A stretch of 64,000 bases of DNA from Sphaerisporangium rubeum (GCF_014207705.1 NZ_JACHIU010000001.1:1116001-1180000); one strand, 5' to 3'; numbered from the stretch's first letter, positions 17,606 to 27,268 are shown. A program made the numbers and translations. The notes: generated by a model not told the origin, from the sequence alone.

Positions 17606-19186
17606 TCAGTGCACGATGGCCAGCATCACGTCCGACGCGGTCGGCCGGTTCTCCGGCTTCTTGTCGAAGCACCTGCCGAGCACGTCGGCCAGCGCGTCCG
17701 GCAGCCCCGACAGGTCCGGCTGCTTGGTGAAGATCCGGTTGAACACCGCCGCGATGTTGTCCTCACCGAACGCCGGCGTGCCGGTCGCCGCGAAGTACAT
17801 CGTCCCGGCCCAGCTGAAGATGTCCGACGGCGGCCCGACCCGTTCCCCCGACACCTGCTCAGGCGACATGTACGCCGGCGTGCCGAGCGCGCCGCTGGAT
17901 GTCGCCGTGGCGTTGTCCAGCACCCTGGCGATGCCGAAGTCCACCACACGCGGCCCGTCCGCGCCGATCAGCACGTTGCTCGGCTTGAAGTCGCGGTGCA
18001 CGATGCCGGCCTTGTGGATGGCGGCCAGCGCGCCGGACGTGCCGAGCGCGAGCCGTACCAGGCCGTCCTGGCCGCGCGGCCCGCGTTCCCGAATGAGTTC
18101 CTCCAGCGACGCGCCTTCGACGTACTCGCTCACGATGTACAGCCGGTCGTCGGCCACCCCGGCGTCGACCACCCGCGCGGTCGAGAACGGCGCGACCCGG
18201 CGGGCCGCCTCCACCTCGCGCAGGAACCGCTGCCTGGCGTTCCCCTCCGCGGCCAGCCGCGCGTGCAGCACCTTGATCGCGACCCGGCCGCCTTCCGGCG
18301 TCTCCCCGAGGTACACCGAGCCCTGACCACCTTGCCCCAGGCTGCCGATCAGCCGGAAACGACCGATCTGCGTCGGCTCACCCGCCGGCAGCGGCGCCGG
18401 GTCCCGGCCCGGCAGCGTCGTGCCGCTGCGCAGGTGGGACGACCGGTCCGGCGACGGCTGCGTCACCGAGGGCTTCTCCACCAGGGTGGGCCGCGGCGGG
18501 GGCGCGGGGCTGTCCTGCGGCGGGTACGACGGCCGGTCGCGCGCCGCGGCCGGCGGGTACGCGGGCCGGTCCTGCGGCTGTGGCGCGGGCCGGGGGTACG
18601 ACGGCCGGTCCTGCGGGTACGGCTGCGGCGGGTACGACGGCCGGCTCTGCGCGCCGTACGGTGGCCGGTCCTGCGGCGCGGGGTGGGGTCGCGGCGGCGC
18701 GGGAGGCGCCGGCGGCGCGGGCTGGTAGCGGCCCGCGGGCCGCTGCTGCTGCCACGCCGGCGCGGGGAACCGGCCCTGCGGCCCGGCCGCCGGGTGGCCG
18801 TGCGGCGGCGGGAAGGCGCCGTGCCTGGCCGGCCGGGGGCCGAAGACCACCGAGCGGATGGCCAGCGAGTGGATGAGCCCGCCGATCCACACCGTGAACA
18901 ACGCCACCACGATGACCAGTGCCACCCAGTCCGGCATGTCCGAGGAGTCGCCCCACGCGGCGGCCAGCACGGTGAGCGACACCAGGCACAGCAGGTACAG
19001 CACCGCCGCGACCCACAGCACCGGCGCACGCCTGCGCGCGGCGGCGAAACCCATGGTGAACGGTGTGGCGACGCCACAGGTGAGGAGGGGAGCCAGTGCC
19101 CACACGATGCTGAGCGCCGTGCTGGAGGAGGAGGGCCTTACTGGCTGCATAGCGGGAACAATACGGAGATGCATGGTGGTGCGCAC
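17606..19186 (-). CDS. Membrane Ser/Thr protein kinase (PknB-like) with N-terminal membrane module
   Basis: 526 aa, in an unusual order: membrane module first, kinase last. Residues ~24-115 hold three hydrophobic segments, starting WALAPLLTCGVATPFTMG. A long Pro/Tyr/Arg-rich linker (~118-270, repeats of QDRPSYP) follows, then the kinase domain: GQGGQGSVYLG (284-294), catalytic Lys in VAIKVL, HRDFKPSN (397-404), DFGIAR (416-421) and GTPAYMSPEQ (435-444). All key catalytic residues are present. The GTG at 19186 has a GGAAA 5 bases upstream; ATGs at 19174 and 19150 are alternatives. It lies between nuoH and nuoI, next to a gene with the same membrane module. Confidence 0.9.
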   Translation of the reverse strand: MRTTMHLRIVPAMQPVRPSSSSTALSIVWALAPLLTCGVATPFTMGFAAARRRAPVLWVAAVLYLLCLVSLTVLAAAWGDSSDMPDWVALVIVVALFTVWIGGLIHSLAIRSVVFGPRPARHGAFPPPHGHPAAGPQGRFPAPAWQQQRPAGRYQPAPPAPPAPPRPHPAPQDRPPYGAQSRPSYPPQPYPQDRPSYPRPAPQPQDRPAYPPAAARDRPSYPPQDSPAPPPRPTLVEKPSVTQPSPDRSSHLRSGTTLPGRDPAPLPAGEPTQIGRFRLIGSLGQGGQGSVYLGETPEGGRVAIKVLHARLAAEGNARQRFLREVEAARRVAPFSTARVVDAGVADDRLYIVSEYVEGASLEELIRERGPRGQDGLVRLALGTSGALAAIHKAGIVHRDFKPSNVLIGADGPRVVDFGIARVLDNATATSSGALGTPAYMSPEQVSGERVGPPSDIFSWAGTMYFAATGTPAFGEDNIAAVFNRIFTKQPDLSGLPDALADVLGRCFDKKPENRPTASDVMLAIVH

Positions 19187-19256
19187 GTTTTTCCGGACGA
19201 GCCGGGCAATGAGCCGCGAAACCGCGACCTTTCCCCGGCCGTCCGGTGCAGGAGCG

Positions 19257-20303
19257 TCAGCGGAGATAAATGGTGAGTTCCACCAGATCGGCGTTCAGGT
19301 GCGGTGGCAGGTTCACGGCGATGGAGACCTCCTCCGCCGAGACGAACAGGCCGGTCTCCTCCCGGTGTGCGACCACCCGGCGGGCCAGCTCCGGCGTCAT
19401 GCCGGGGAGCGCGGCGATCACCGCGGCCGGTGCGTGGTTCACGTCCACGAGGCCGCCGTCGTCGTACTGCCGCGGCAGGTCGGGCCGGCCGATGCGCACC
19501 TCGCGCGCGAGCGCCGGGTCGCGCTCGGCCAGCTCGCGCGCCTGTCTGCGCAGTTCGCGGCGGTACTGCGCCATGGCGACCGCCTGGTCGTTCGGCGACT
19601 CGACGCGGTCGAAGACGTGCTTTCGCACGATGAGGGACTGCACGGTGCCGCCGAGCCAGTTGAGCCCGGACGCGAGAACCGCGAGGACTTCGAGCGCGTT
19701 GTCACCGCCGGGTGCGTCGGTCACCACCCCGGCCACGAACAGCACCAAGCTGAGCGAATAGACCAGCGCGGACAGCGCGAGCCACGCGCTGCGGGTGCGC
19801 GCTGCGGCGTACCCCATGGTGAACGGCGTGGCCACCCCGCACGTGTACAGCGGCGCGAGGGCCCACAGTACGCTCCCCGCGCCGGACGGCTGTGGCGGCG
19901 GCTGGTACGGCGGCACACCGGCGGTGAACGGCGGCGGCACAGGCGCTGGCGGCTCCTGCCGGGGCGGCGGCGGCACGGGCCGGTCGGCGGGGAACAGGCC
20001 GTGCTCCCTGAGCGGGTCCCCGTGCGGATGCGGCGGGTTGAACGGCACGTGCGGACGGCGCGGGTCGGGTGGCGGCGCGTACGGCCGTTCGTACTTCGGT
20101 TGCGGCCCGGAGGGGCCTTCGTACCTCGGGTGCGGGTTTGTGGGACCTTCGTACCGGGGTGGTGGCGCCGAGGGCCGATCGCGTCGCCGGGCCCCCGGAT
20201 CGCCGGGCCGCGAAGGGTCCGGTGGCCCCGATCCGGGGCTCCCCTGGCCGCCGTTGGTCGGGTGCATAAGGCGAAGAATACGGCCTCGCGTGGGACGCCG
20301 CAT
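19257..20303 (-). CDS. Membrane protein with C-terminal helix-hairpin-helix domain
   Basis: 348 aa. A Pro-rich, Arg/Tyr repeat N-terminus (PRYEGP, PKYERP) is followed by a membrane module beginning WALAPLYTCGVATPFTMGYA, nearly the same as in the adjacent kinase. The C-terminal ~65 residues are a ComEA-type helix-hairpin-helix: VDVNHAPAAVIAALPGM then AEEVSIAVNLPPHL. The ATG at 20303 has GGGAG 4 bases upstream; ATG 20267 is possible but lacks a ribosome site. Helix-hairpin-helix units of this kind bind DNA or mediate protein contacts. It is divergent from nuoI. Function unknown. Confidence 0.7.
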   Translation of the reverse strand: MRRPTRGRILRLMHPTNGGQGSPGSGPPDPSRPGDPGARRRDRPSAPPPRYEGPTNPHPRYEGPSGPQPKYERPYAPPPDPRRPHVPFNPPHPHGDPLREHGLFPADRPVPPPPRQEPPAPVPPPFTAGVPPYQPPPQPSGAGSVLWALAPLYTCGVATPFTMGYAAARTRSAWLALSALVYSLSLVLFVAGVVTDAPGGDNALEVLAVLASGLNWLGGTVQSLIVRKHVFDRVESPNDQAVAMAQYRRELRRQARELAERDPALAREVRIGRPDLPRQYDDGGLVDVNHAPAAVIAALPGMTPELARRVVAHREETGLFVSAEEVSIAVNLPPHLNADLVELTIYLR

Positions 20304-20428
20304 CGGTCTCCCGGCTGATTCGGCGTGTCGGAAAACTACCTCAAAAGGCTGATGTTTCAGGAAAACCGGGACGGTCGGCGGGGGGCACGCATTCACGAGA
20401 CCGCCTATGTGCGTCATGATGTTGGATC

Positions 20429-21052
20429 GTGGCTCGTATACCAGGAGAAGGTTTGGCGAAGGGGCTGGCCGTCACCTTCCGCCACATGCTGACCAGGGCC
20501 GACACCCGGCAGTACCCCGAGGTACGACCAGATCTCCCCGCGCGCAGCCGCGGCGTCATCGCGCTGGTCGAGGAGAACTGCACGGTCTGCATGCTGTGCG
20601 CGCGCGAGTGCCCCGACTGGTGCATCTACATCGACTCCCACAAGGAGACCACCCCGGCCCCTGAAGGCGGCCGTCCCCGCGCGCACAACGTGCTCGACCG
20701 GTTCGCCATCGACTTCTCGCTGTGCATGTACTGCGGCATCTGCATCGAGGTCTGCCCCTTCGACGCGCTGTTCTGGTCCCCGGAGTTCGAGTACGCCGAC
20801 TACGACATCCGCGACCTCCTCCACGAGAAGGACAAGCTCGCCGAATGGTCACAGACCATTCCAATTCCCCCCGCACACGACCCCGGTGCCGCGCCACCCA
20901 AAGAGATCGCCGCCGCCACGACCCCCAAACCCGCGCGACCCGCCGCGAGGACGGCCCCCGGCCCGCGCAACACGGCCGTCCGCGCCATCCGTCCCCCCGG
21001 CTCGCTCCCCAAGAAGCCCGGCGAGGGCCCGGGGGCGGTGGAGGAGTCGTGA
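20429..21052 (+). CDS. nuoI: Complex I subunit NuoI (ferredoxin-like)
   Basis: 207 aa. Two CxxCxxCxxxCP motifs, [12 protein letters not shown] and [12 protein letters not shown], carry two [4Fe-4S] clusters (N6a, N6b). [13 protein letters not shown] and [15 protein letters not shown] are typical of actinobacterial NuoI. A Pro/Ala-rich tail of ~65 residues follows. I kept the GTG at 20429 because the [13 protein letters not shown] segment is conserved in relatives as I know them; a TTG at 20453 has the better ribosome site (AGGAG). In an EFG-less complex this subunit is the likely entry point for electrons from ferredoxin. It is separated from nuoH by four reverse-strand genes, so it likely has its own promoter in 20304-20428. 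Confidence 0.93.
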   Translation: MARIPGEGLAKGLAVTFRHMLTRADTRQYPEVRPDLPARSRGVIALVEENCTVCMLCARECPDWCIYIDSHKETTPAPEGGRPRAHNVLDRFAIDFSLCMYCGICIEVCPFDALFWSPEFEYADYDIRDLLHEKDKLAEWSQTIPIPPAHDPGAAPPKEIAAATTPKPARPAARTAPGPRNTAVRAIRPPGSLPKKPGEGPGAVEES

Positions 21053-21582
21053 CCTCCGCGGCGCTCTGGCCCCCCACCGTCCAGGAGGTCGTCTTCCTGC
21101 TGCTCGGAGTGGTGGCGGCCGGGTCGGCGCTGCTGGTCGTCACCACGCGGCAGATCGTGCACGCGGCGCTGTGGCTCGTCGTGTCGTTCGGCGCGCTCGC
21201 CGGGTGCTACCTCGTGCTGACCGCCGAGTTCGTGGCCTGGGTCCAGGTGCTCATCTACGTCGGCGCCGTCGTCGTGCTGCTCCTGTTCGGCATCATGCTC
21301 ACCCGGGCCCCCATCGGCCCGTCCGGCGACCTCGACTCCGGCAACCGGCCCGCCGCGATCGCCGTCGGCCTCGCCACCGCCGGTGTGCTGGTCACCACCG
21401 TGATCCACGGGTTCGGCACGGCGTACGCCGACCTCACGCCGGGCCGCGGGGCCGCCGAGCCGCTCGGCGCGAGCATCTTCCGCACCTGGGTGCTGCCGTT
21501 CGAAGCGCTGTCGGTGCTGCTGCTCGCCGCGCTCATCGGGGCCATCGTGCTGTCCAGGACCGACATCGGCGGAAAGGACTGA
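21049..21582 (+). CDS. nuoJ: Complex I subunit NuoJ
   Basis: 177 aa, five membrane helices. The conserved helix-3 region [20 protein letters not shown] and the final helix [18 protein letters not shown] identify it. The GTG start interlocks with the nuoI TGA (4-base overlap). The subunit couples quinone-site movement to the proton-pumping arm. Confidence 0.95.
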   Translation: MTSAALWPPTVQEVVFLLLGVVAAGSALLVVTTRQIVHAALWLVVSFGALAGCYLVLTAEFVAWVQVLIYVGAVVVLLLFGIMLTRAPIGPSGDLDSGNRPAAIAVGLATAGVLVTTVIHGFGTAYADLTPGRGAAEPLGASIFRTWVLPFEALSVLLLAALIGAIVLSRTDIGGKD

Positions 21583-21583
21583 C

Positions 21584-22006
21584 GTGCACGTCGTCTACCC
21601 CGCCGTCCTCGCCGCACTGCTGTTCTCCATCGGCGTGTACGGCGTGCTGGCCCGGCGCAACACGATCCTCGTGCTGATGTCGGTGGAACTCATGCTGAAC
21701 GCCGTCAACATCAACCTCGTGGCGTTCGACATGTGGCTTCGCGACGCGCTCCACGGCGGCCAGGTGCTCACCCTGTTCGTCATCGTGATCGCCGCCGCCG
21801 AACTCGGCCTCGGCCTCGCCATCGTCCTCGCCGTCTTCCGCAACCGCCGCACCATCGAGATCGACCACCTGCGCGACCTCACCGAGACACCCGGCGACGA
21901 CGGGCCGGACACCGGCCCACCAGGCGGCGCAGATCCCGACGGCGCGACGCCTGGCCCGGCCGTAACCGGTGGCACGTCCGCCACGGCGCCAGGCGGTGTC
22001 CGATGA
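21584..22006 (+). CDS. nuoK: Complex I subunit NuoK
   Basis: 140 aa, longer than the usual ~100. Three helices include [19 protein letters not shown], with the membrane Glu, and [18 protein letters not shown], with the second Glu, both needed for proton transfer. The extra ~40 residues are a Gly/Pro/Thr-rich hydrophilic tail. The GTG start lies one base after the nuoJ stop, and the TGA overlaps the nuoL ATG. Confidence 0.95.
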   Translation: MHVVYPAVLAALLFSIGVYGVLARRNTILVLMSVELMLNAVNINLVAFDMWLRDALHGGQVLTLFVIVIAAAELGLGLAIVLAVFRNRRTIEIDHLRDLTETPGDDGPDTGPPGGADPDGATPGPAVTGGTSATAPGGVR

Positions 22007-23973
22007 TCGGCGCCGCCGCCGCCGTCGTGCTGCTGCCGTTCCTGGCCGCCGCCACGGGCCTGCTGCTCACCCGCCGGCCCTGGACCGCCTCGGTAGCCGG
22101 CGCCGTCGACCGGGCCGCGTACCGGCGGGCCGCGCTCGTCGCCGTCGTCCCCGCCGCCGTCTCCTTCCTGCTCGCCTGCCGGGTGGCACTCGACCTGCTG
22201 ACCCGCGACACGATGCCGCGCGCCTACGCCGACTACAGCGGCGAAGGACCGGCGACGGCCGGGCTGAGCGGCGCCGTCGAAGGCACCCTGACCGAGATCG
22301 GCACCGGCTCGGTACCGATCACCGTCGGCCTGCGCGTGGACGACCTGTCCGCGATCATCGCCGTGCTCGTCACCGCGGTCGCGCTCGCCGTGCAGGTCTA
22401 CTCGATGGGGTACATGCGCGACGAACGGCGCTACCCCTCCTACAGCGCCTTCATCAGCCTCTTCACCAGCGCCATGCTGCTGGTCGTGTACGCCGCCGAC
22501 CTGCTGGTGCTGTACGTCGGCTGGGAGATCATGGGCCTGTGCTCCTACCTGCTGATCGCGCACTGGTGGGAGGACCGCGCCAACTCGCGCGCGGCCGTCA
22601 AGGCGTTCCTCGTCACCCGCACCGGTGACGTCGGCTTCCTGTTCGGCATCTTCACCCTCGGCGTCTCCGCCGGCGGCTTCCGCGTCGCCGACGTCCTCAC
22701 CGCCGTCCCCGACATGCCACCCGGCACGCTCGTCGTCGCGACCCTGCTGCTCCTGCTCGGCGTCGCCGGCAAGAGCGCGCAGGTGCCGCTGCACACCTGG
22801 CTGCCGGACGCCATGGCCGGCCCCACCCCGATCAGCGCGCTCATCCACGCCGCCACCATGGTCGCCGCCGGCATCTTCGTCGTCGTCCGCCTCTACCCGG
22901 CGTTCCTCGCGGCCCCCGCCACGCTGAACACCCTCGCCGTCATGGCGGCCCTCGGCATGCTCGGCGCGGCGCTCGCCGCGCTCGCGCAGGACGACCTGAA
23001 ACGCGTCCTGGCGTACTCGACGATCAGCCAGCTCGCGTACATGGCCGGTGCCCTCGCCGCCGGCTCCGACACCGCCGCGCTGTTCCACCTCGTCACGCAC
23101 GGCGCGTTCAAGGCACTGCTGTTCCTGTGCGCCGGCGCCGTGATCCACGCCGTCGGCTCCAACCTGATGAGCCACATGGGTGGCCTGCGCCGCACCATGA
23201 CCGTCACCTTCCCCGCGATGACCATCGGCTTCGCCGCACTCGCCGGCCTCCCACCCGCCAGCGGCTTCTTCAGCAAGGACGCCGTACTGGCCGCCATCGA
23301 ACACACCGCCACCTCGGCCACGTCACCCGCCACCTCAGCCGCACCGCTCACCGGCCCCATCGCCTGGCTTCTGCTGGTGTGCGCGTTCCTCACCGTCGCC
23401 GTCACCGGCGCGTACGCCACCCGCGCCTGGCTGCGCACCTTCTTCGGCCCCTCCCGGCTGGCCGCCGTACCACTCCCCGAACCCGGCCCCGGGGTGGCAC
23501 ACGTCTGGGACGGCAAAGAGGCCCCCCGCTCCATGCTGTGGCCCATCGGCGTACTGGCCGTCCCCGCTCTCCTGCTCGGCTTCACCGGCACGAACCTCGT
23601 CACCTGGCCGTCCGCCGCACTCAGCGTCCTCGCCGCACTGCTCGGCGCCGGAGCCGTCTACCTGTCCTGGCGCGCCACCCCCGCCGCCGACCCGGCCCGC
23701 CTCCTCGGCCCGCTCCGCTCCCCGTGCGAACACGCCTTCCACGTGGACAAGCTCTACACGCTGATCTTCGTCCGTCCGGTCCTGTCCCTGGCCCGCCTCG
23801 TGTCCCGCGCCGACGACACCGTGGTCGACGGCGCCGTCCGCGGCTCCGGCACCCTCACCACCTCCGCCGCCACCCTGGTACGCCGCCTCCAGACCGGCAA
23901 CCTCCAGCTCTACATGACCGGCGTCCTCGCCGGCCTGATCATCCTCACGGTCGGTGCGGTGGTGCTCGGATGA
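22003..23973 (+). CDS. nuoL: Complex I subunit NuoL (antiporter-like)
   Basis: 656 aa. The antiporter core is visible: [30 protein letters not shown] with the key Glu, [33 protein letters not shown] and [20 protein letters not shown] with channel Lys/His residues. A short Thr/Ser/Ala-rich insertion (around [13 protein letters not shown]) follows [13 protein letters not shown]. The C-terminal lateral helix region is present. The ATGA overlap with nuoK couples translation. Confidence 0.95.
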   Translation: MIGAAAAVVLLPFLAAATGLLLTRRPWTASVAGAVDRAAYRRAALVAVVPAAVSFLLACRVALDLLTRDTMPRAYADYSGEGPATAGLSGAVEGTLTEIGTGSVPITVGLRVDDLSAIIAVLVTAVALAVQVYSMGYMRDERRYPSYSAFISLFTSAMLLVVYAADLLVLYVGWEIMGLCSYLLIAHWWEDRANSRAAVKAFLVTRTGDVGFLFGIFTLGVSAGGFRVADVLTAVPDMPPGTLVVATLLLLLGVAGKSAQVPLHTWLPDAMAGPTPISALIHAATMVAAGIFVVVRLYPAFLAAPATLNTLAVMAALGMLGAALAALAQDDLKRVLAYSTISQLAYMAGALAAGSDTAALFHLVTHGAFKALLFLCAGAVIHAVGSNLMSHMGGLRRTMTVTFPAMTIGFAALAGLPPASGFFSKDAVLAAIEHTATSATSPATSAAPLTGPIAWLLLVCAFLTVAVTGAYATRAWLRTFFGPSRLAAVPLPEPGPGVAHVWDGKEAPRSMLWPIGVLAVPALLLGFTGTNLVTWPSAALSVLAALLGAGAVYLSWRATPAADPARLLGPLRSPCEHAFHVDKLYTLIFVRPVLSLARLVSRADDTVVDGAVRGSGTLTTSAATLVRRLQTGNLQLYMTGVLAGLIILTVGAVVLG

Positions 23974-25667
23974 TCCTCGTCGCACTCCTCGCCGCACCGC
24001 TCGCCGGTGCCGCCGTCCTGCTCGCGCCGGTCACCCGCCGGCCCGGTCCCGGCGACACCGCGCGGATCATGCCGCTGTACGGGGTCGTGGTGTCCGGCGT
24101 CACGCTGGCGCTGGCCCTGATCGCCGCCGCCGCTTTCGACTACGGCAGAGCCGGCCGCATGCAACTCCAGGTGGACCGGGAATGGATACCCGGGCTGGAC
24201 CTGCGCTTCCACCTCGGTGTGGACGGCATCTCCCTGCCACTCGTCGTGCTGACCGCGCTGCTGACGTTCCTTTGCTTCGTGTACCTCCTGCGCCACCGGC
24301 CGGCGCGAGGACGCCTCGCCGAGCTCGCGTTCACGCTGCTCGCGCTCGAAGTCGGCATGATCGGCACATTCCTCGCGCTCGACCTGCTGCTGTTCTTCGT
24401 CTTCTTCGAGATCGTGCTGATCCCGATGTACTTCGTGATCGCCGTCTGGGGAGGCACGGAACGACGCGCCGCGGCCGTCAAGTTCATCCTGTACACCCTG
24501 CTCGGCTCGGCCGTCCTGCTGCTCGGCCTGCTGCTCGTCTGGAGCCACGCCGGCACCCTCGACATGGTGCGCCTCGCCGAACGACACGGCGACGGCATCC
24601 CGCGCGCCGCGCAGATCCTCGCCTTCCTCGCCGTAGGCGCCGGCCTCGCCGTGAAAGCCCCCATGTGGCCCCTGCACACGTGGCTCCCCGCGGCCCACAC
24701 CGAAGCCCCCACCGTAGGCTCGGTGCTGCTGGCCGGCGTCCTGCTCAAGATGGGGACCTACGGCTTCGCACGCATCGCCATCCCCGTCCTCCCCGACGGC
24801 GCCGCGGCCCTGGCGCCGTGGCTGGGTGCGTTCGCCGTGACAGGCATCATCTACGGCTCGCTCGCCTGCCTCGCGCAACGCGACCTCAAACGCCTCATCG
24901 CCTACTCCTCGGTCGGCCACATGGGCTTCGTCCTGCTCGGTCTCGCCACCCTCACCCCGGCAGGCATGAACGCCGCACTCTTCGGCAACATCGCACACGG
25001 CCTCATCACCGGCCTCCTGTTCTTCACCGTCGGCTCCCTGAAAGACCGCTACCACACCGCCGACCTCTCACCTCTCCCGACCAGCCACCCCACCCCGAGC
25101 GGTGAACCCACCCCGGCCGGCCTATCCACCCCGAGCGGTGAACTCACCCGAAGCGGCGAACTCCCCCCAAGCGGCCGACCCGCCACCCTCCCCGGCGGCC
25201 GATCCGCCACGCTCCCGAGCGGACTACTCGGTACGTCGCCGTACCTGTCATCCGTGCTGACCTTCGCCTGCGTCGCCTCCCTGGGCCTCCCCGGCCTCGC
25301 CGGCTTCTGGGGTGAGCTACTTTCCCTCCTGGCCGCCTTCGATCCCGCCCCCGGCCTCTCCCGGCCCCTGTACCTCACCTACATGGCCCTCGGCGGCATC
25401 GGCACCATCCTCACCGCCGCCTACTTCCTCCGAACCCTCTCCCGGATCACCCACGGCCCTCCGGTCCGCGCCGCCGCCACCGGCGAGCCCTCCGCGGCCC
25501 TCGGCACGGCAGCCTCCGAAGAACCTCCCGCCGTCCCCGACGTGACCGCGTACGAACTGGCCGCCTGGACCCCCCTGGTCGTCCTCATCCTGGCTCTCGG
25601 CCTCTGGCCGAAGGCGCTGCTCGCCGTCACCGACCCGGCCGTACGCGCACTCCTGGGGGCACCGTGA
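23970..25667 (+). CDS. nuoM: Complex I subunit NuoM (antiporter-like) with repetitive loop
   Basis: 565 aa. Antiporter signature FFEIVLIPMYFVIAVWGG (with Glu), KAPMWPLHTWLPAAHTEAPT, RLIAYSSVGHMGFVLLGL and NIAHGLITGLLFFTVGSLKD. After SLKDRYHTADLSPLP, where NuoM normally has a short MGGL-type loop, it carries about 45 residues of Pro/Ser/Gly/Thr repeats (period six, for example PSGELT). A second hydrophilic stretch (AAATGEPSAALGTAASEEPP) lies further on. ATGA overlap with nuoL, GTGA with nuoN. Confidence 0.95.
   Translation: MILVALLAAPLAGAAVLLAPVTRRPGPGDTARIMPLYGVVVSGVTLALALIAAAAFDYGRAGRMQLQVDREWIPGLDLRFHLGVDGISLPLVVLTALLTFLCFVYLLRHRPARGRLAELAFTLLALEVGMIGTFLALDLLLFFVFFEIVLIPMYFVIAVWGGTERRAAAVKFILYTLLGSAVLLLGLLLVWSHAGTLDMVRLAERHGDGIPRAAQILAFLAVGAGLAVKAPMWPLHTWLPAAHTEAPTVGSVLLAGVLLKMGTYGFARIAIPVLPDGAAALAPWLGAFAVTGIIYGSLACLAQRDLKRLIAYSSVGHMGFVLLGLATLTPAGMNAALFGNIAHGLITGLLFFTVGSLKDRYHTADLSPLPTSHPTPSGEPTPAGLSTPSGELTRSGELPPSGRPATLPGGRSATLPSGLLGTSPYLSSVLTFACVASLGLPGLAGFWGELLSLLAAFDPAPGLSRPLYLTYMALGGIGTILTAAYFLRTLSRITHGPPVRAAATGEPSAALGTAASEEPPAVPDVTAYELAAWTPLVVLILALGLWPKALLAVTDPAVRALLGAP
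25095..25184 (+). repeat. Five 18-bp minisatellite units inside nuoM
   Basis: Five consecutive 18-bp units, the first and third being CCGAGCGGTGAACCCACC and CCGAGCGGTGAACTCACC; the others differ at several bases. Each encodes a P/R-S/A-G-x-x-x hexapeptide and the reading frame is kept. The array sits in a loop between membrane helices. Confidence 0.85.
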
Positions 25668-27268
25668 TCCAGTCGATCGACTACGCCGCCGTCGCGCCGT
25701 CCCTGATCCTCGCGCTGACCGCCGGTCTCGTCCTCCTCCTGGACGCCTTCCTGCCACGCACCCGCGCACTGCCGGCCACCGTGACCTTCGCCGCCGTGCT
25801 GGCCTCCCTGGTCGCCGTGGCCCTCCAGGCCGCCGCGGGCCGCACCCTGAGCACCTTCTGCGTCCCCCCCGACCGCCGCCACGCCGCGCCGGCCTGCTCC
25901 TACGTCGTGGACCACCTCACGCTGATCTTCGCGGCCGTCGTCCTCACCGCGGCGCTCGTGATCGTGCTCCTGTCCGCCACGCAGCTCACCCTGCCTGGTG
26001 CGATCCCGGTGGGGGAGTGGTACTTCCTCCTGCTCTGCACCTTGGCCGGCGCCGTCACCCTCCCCGCCTCACGTGACCTGATCACGCTGGTGGTCGCGCT
26101 CGAACTGGTCTCCCTGCCGGCCTTCGCTCTCGCCGCGCTGAAACGCTACGACGCCAAGGGTTCGGAGGCGGCACTCAAACTCTTCCTCGTCTCGGTCGTC
26201 TCCACCGCCGTGATGCTCTTCGGTGTCTCCCTGCTGTACGGCCTCACCGGCTCCGTCCACCTCGTCCGCATCGCCGAACGCCTCACCGGCCCCCAGGCCG
26301 CCACCGGCGAAGGCCCGGCCGTCCCCGTCGGCGTGCTCGCGGTCGCCGTCGTCCTCGTGATCGCCGGCTTCGCGTTCAAGGTCGCCGCCGTCCCGTTCCA
26401 TTTCTGGGCCGCCGACGTCTACCGAGGCGCTCCGCTACCGGTGGCCGCTCTGCTGTCGGTGATCTCCAAAGCCGCCGGTTTCGCCGGACTCATCCTGCTC
26501 CTCACCACCGCACTGGCCGGCCAGTCCGCCTTCTGGACCCCCGTGGTAGCCGTCCTGTCCGCCGTCACCATGACCACCGGCAACCTGCTGGCCCTACGTC
26601 AACGCGATCCCGTCCGCCTCCTCGCCTGGTCCTCGGTCGCGCAGTCCGGCTACATCCTCGCCCCTCTAGGCGTCCAGACCCAGAACGCCGCAGGCGCCGC
26701 CACCGCCTACCTGGCCATCTACGCCGCGATGAACCTCGGTGCCTTCGCCGTCGTCATGCTCGTCCCACCCCCCGGCCTCGACGACCGGCGCGACCTGGAC
26801 CACTACCGCGGCCTGGCCTCCCGCGGCCCCGCCGCGGCCCTGTCCCTGGCGTTCTTCCTCGCCTGCCTCGCCGGCCTGCCACCCGGCCTCGCCGGCCTCT
26901 TCGCCAAGATCGTCGTCTTCCGCGAGATCGTGGACGGCGGCGGCGCCTGGCTGGCCGTCGTCATGGCCGTCAACACCGTGATCGGCCTGTACTACTACCT
27001 CGCCTGGATGGCCCGGCTCTTCATCCCCACCCCCACGACCCCACCGCCAGGCCATCCCGCCACCCCACCGGCAGGCGCGGCAGCCGTCCCCTCCTCAGAA
27101 GCAGCCGGCGGCGCGGTCACCAGCGCGGTCACCGGAACTTCCGGCGCCGCGATCACCGCTGGTCGCCTGGCCGGGGCCCGTCCCGCGGCCATAGCCGTCG
27201 CCATCACCCTGGCGCTCACCATCGCCTTCTCCGTGGCCCCTCAGCTGATCCTCTCCGCCGTGGGCTGA
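25664..27268 (+). CDS. nuoN: Complex I subunit NuoN (antiporter-like)
   Basis: 534 aa. ITLVVALELVSLPAFALAAL with the membrane Glu, KVAAVPFHFWAADVYRGAPL, LAWSSVAQSGYILAPLGV and FAKIVVFREIV identify NuoN. Near the C-terminus, between the last two helices, there is a ~50-residue Pro/Thr/Ala/Gly-rich insertion (from PTTPPPGHPATPP). GTG start in a 4-base overlap with nuoM. It is the last complex I gene of the cluster. Confidence 0.95.
   Translation: MIQSIDYAAVAPSLILALTAGLVLLLDAFLPRTRALPATVTFAAVLASLVAVALQAAAGRTLSTFCVPPDRRHAAPACSYVVDHLTLIFAAVVLTAALVIVLLSATQLTLPGAIPVGEWYFLLLCTLAGAVTLPASRDLITLVVALELVSLPAFALAALKRYDAKGSEAALKLFLVSVVSTAVMLFGVSLLYGLTGSVHLVRIAERLTGPQAATGEGPAVPVGVLAVAVVLVIAGFAFKVAAVPFHFWAADVYRGAPLPVAALLSVISKAAGFAGLILLLTTALAGQSAFWTPVVAVLSAVTMTTGNLLALRQRDPVRLLAWSSVAQSGYILAPLGVQTQNAAGAATAYLAIYAAMNLGAFAVVMLVPPPGLDDRRDLDHYRGLASRGPAAALSLAFFLACLAGLPPGLAGLFAKIVVFREIVDGGGAWLAVVMAVNTVIGLYYYLAWMARLFIPTPTTPPPGHPATPPAGAAAVPSSEAAGGAVTSAVTGTSGAAITAGRLAGARPAAIAVAITLALTIAFSVAPQLILSAVG

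Noticed and set aside
20453-20455. TTG start for nuoI with a better ribosome site
   Set aside because: The [13 protein letters not shown] segment upstream appears conserved in relatives, so GTG 20429 is preferred.
21595-23304. 569-codon reverse frame over nuoK/nuoL
   Set aside because: Antisense of coding genes and rich in Gly/Glu/His; no recognisable fold.
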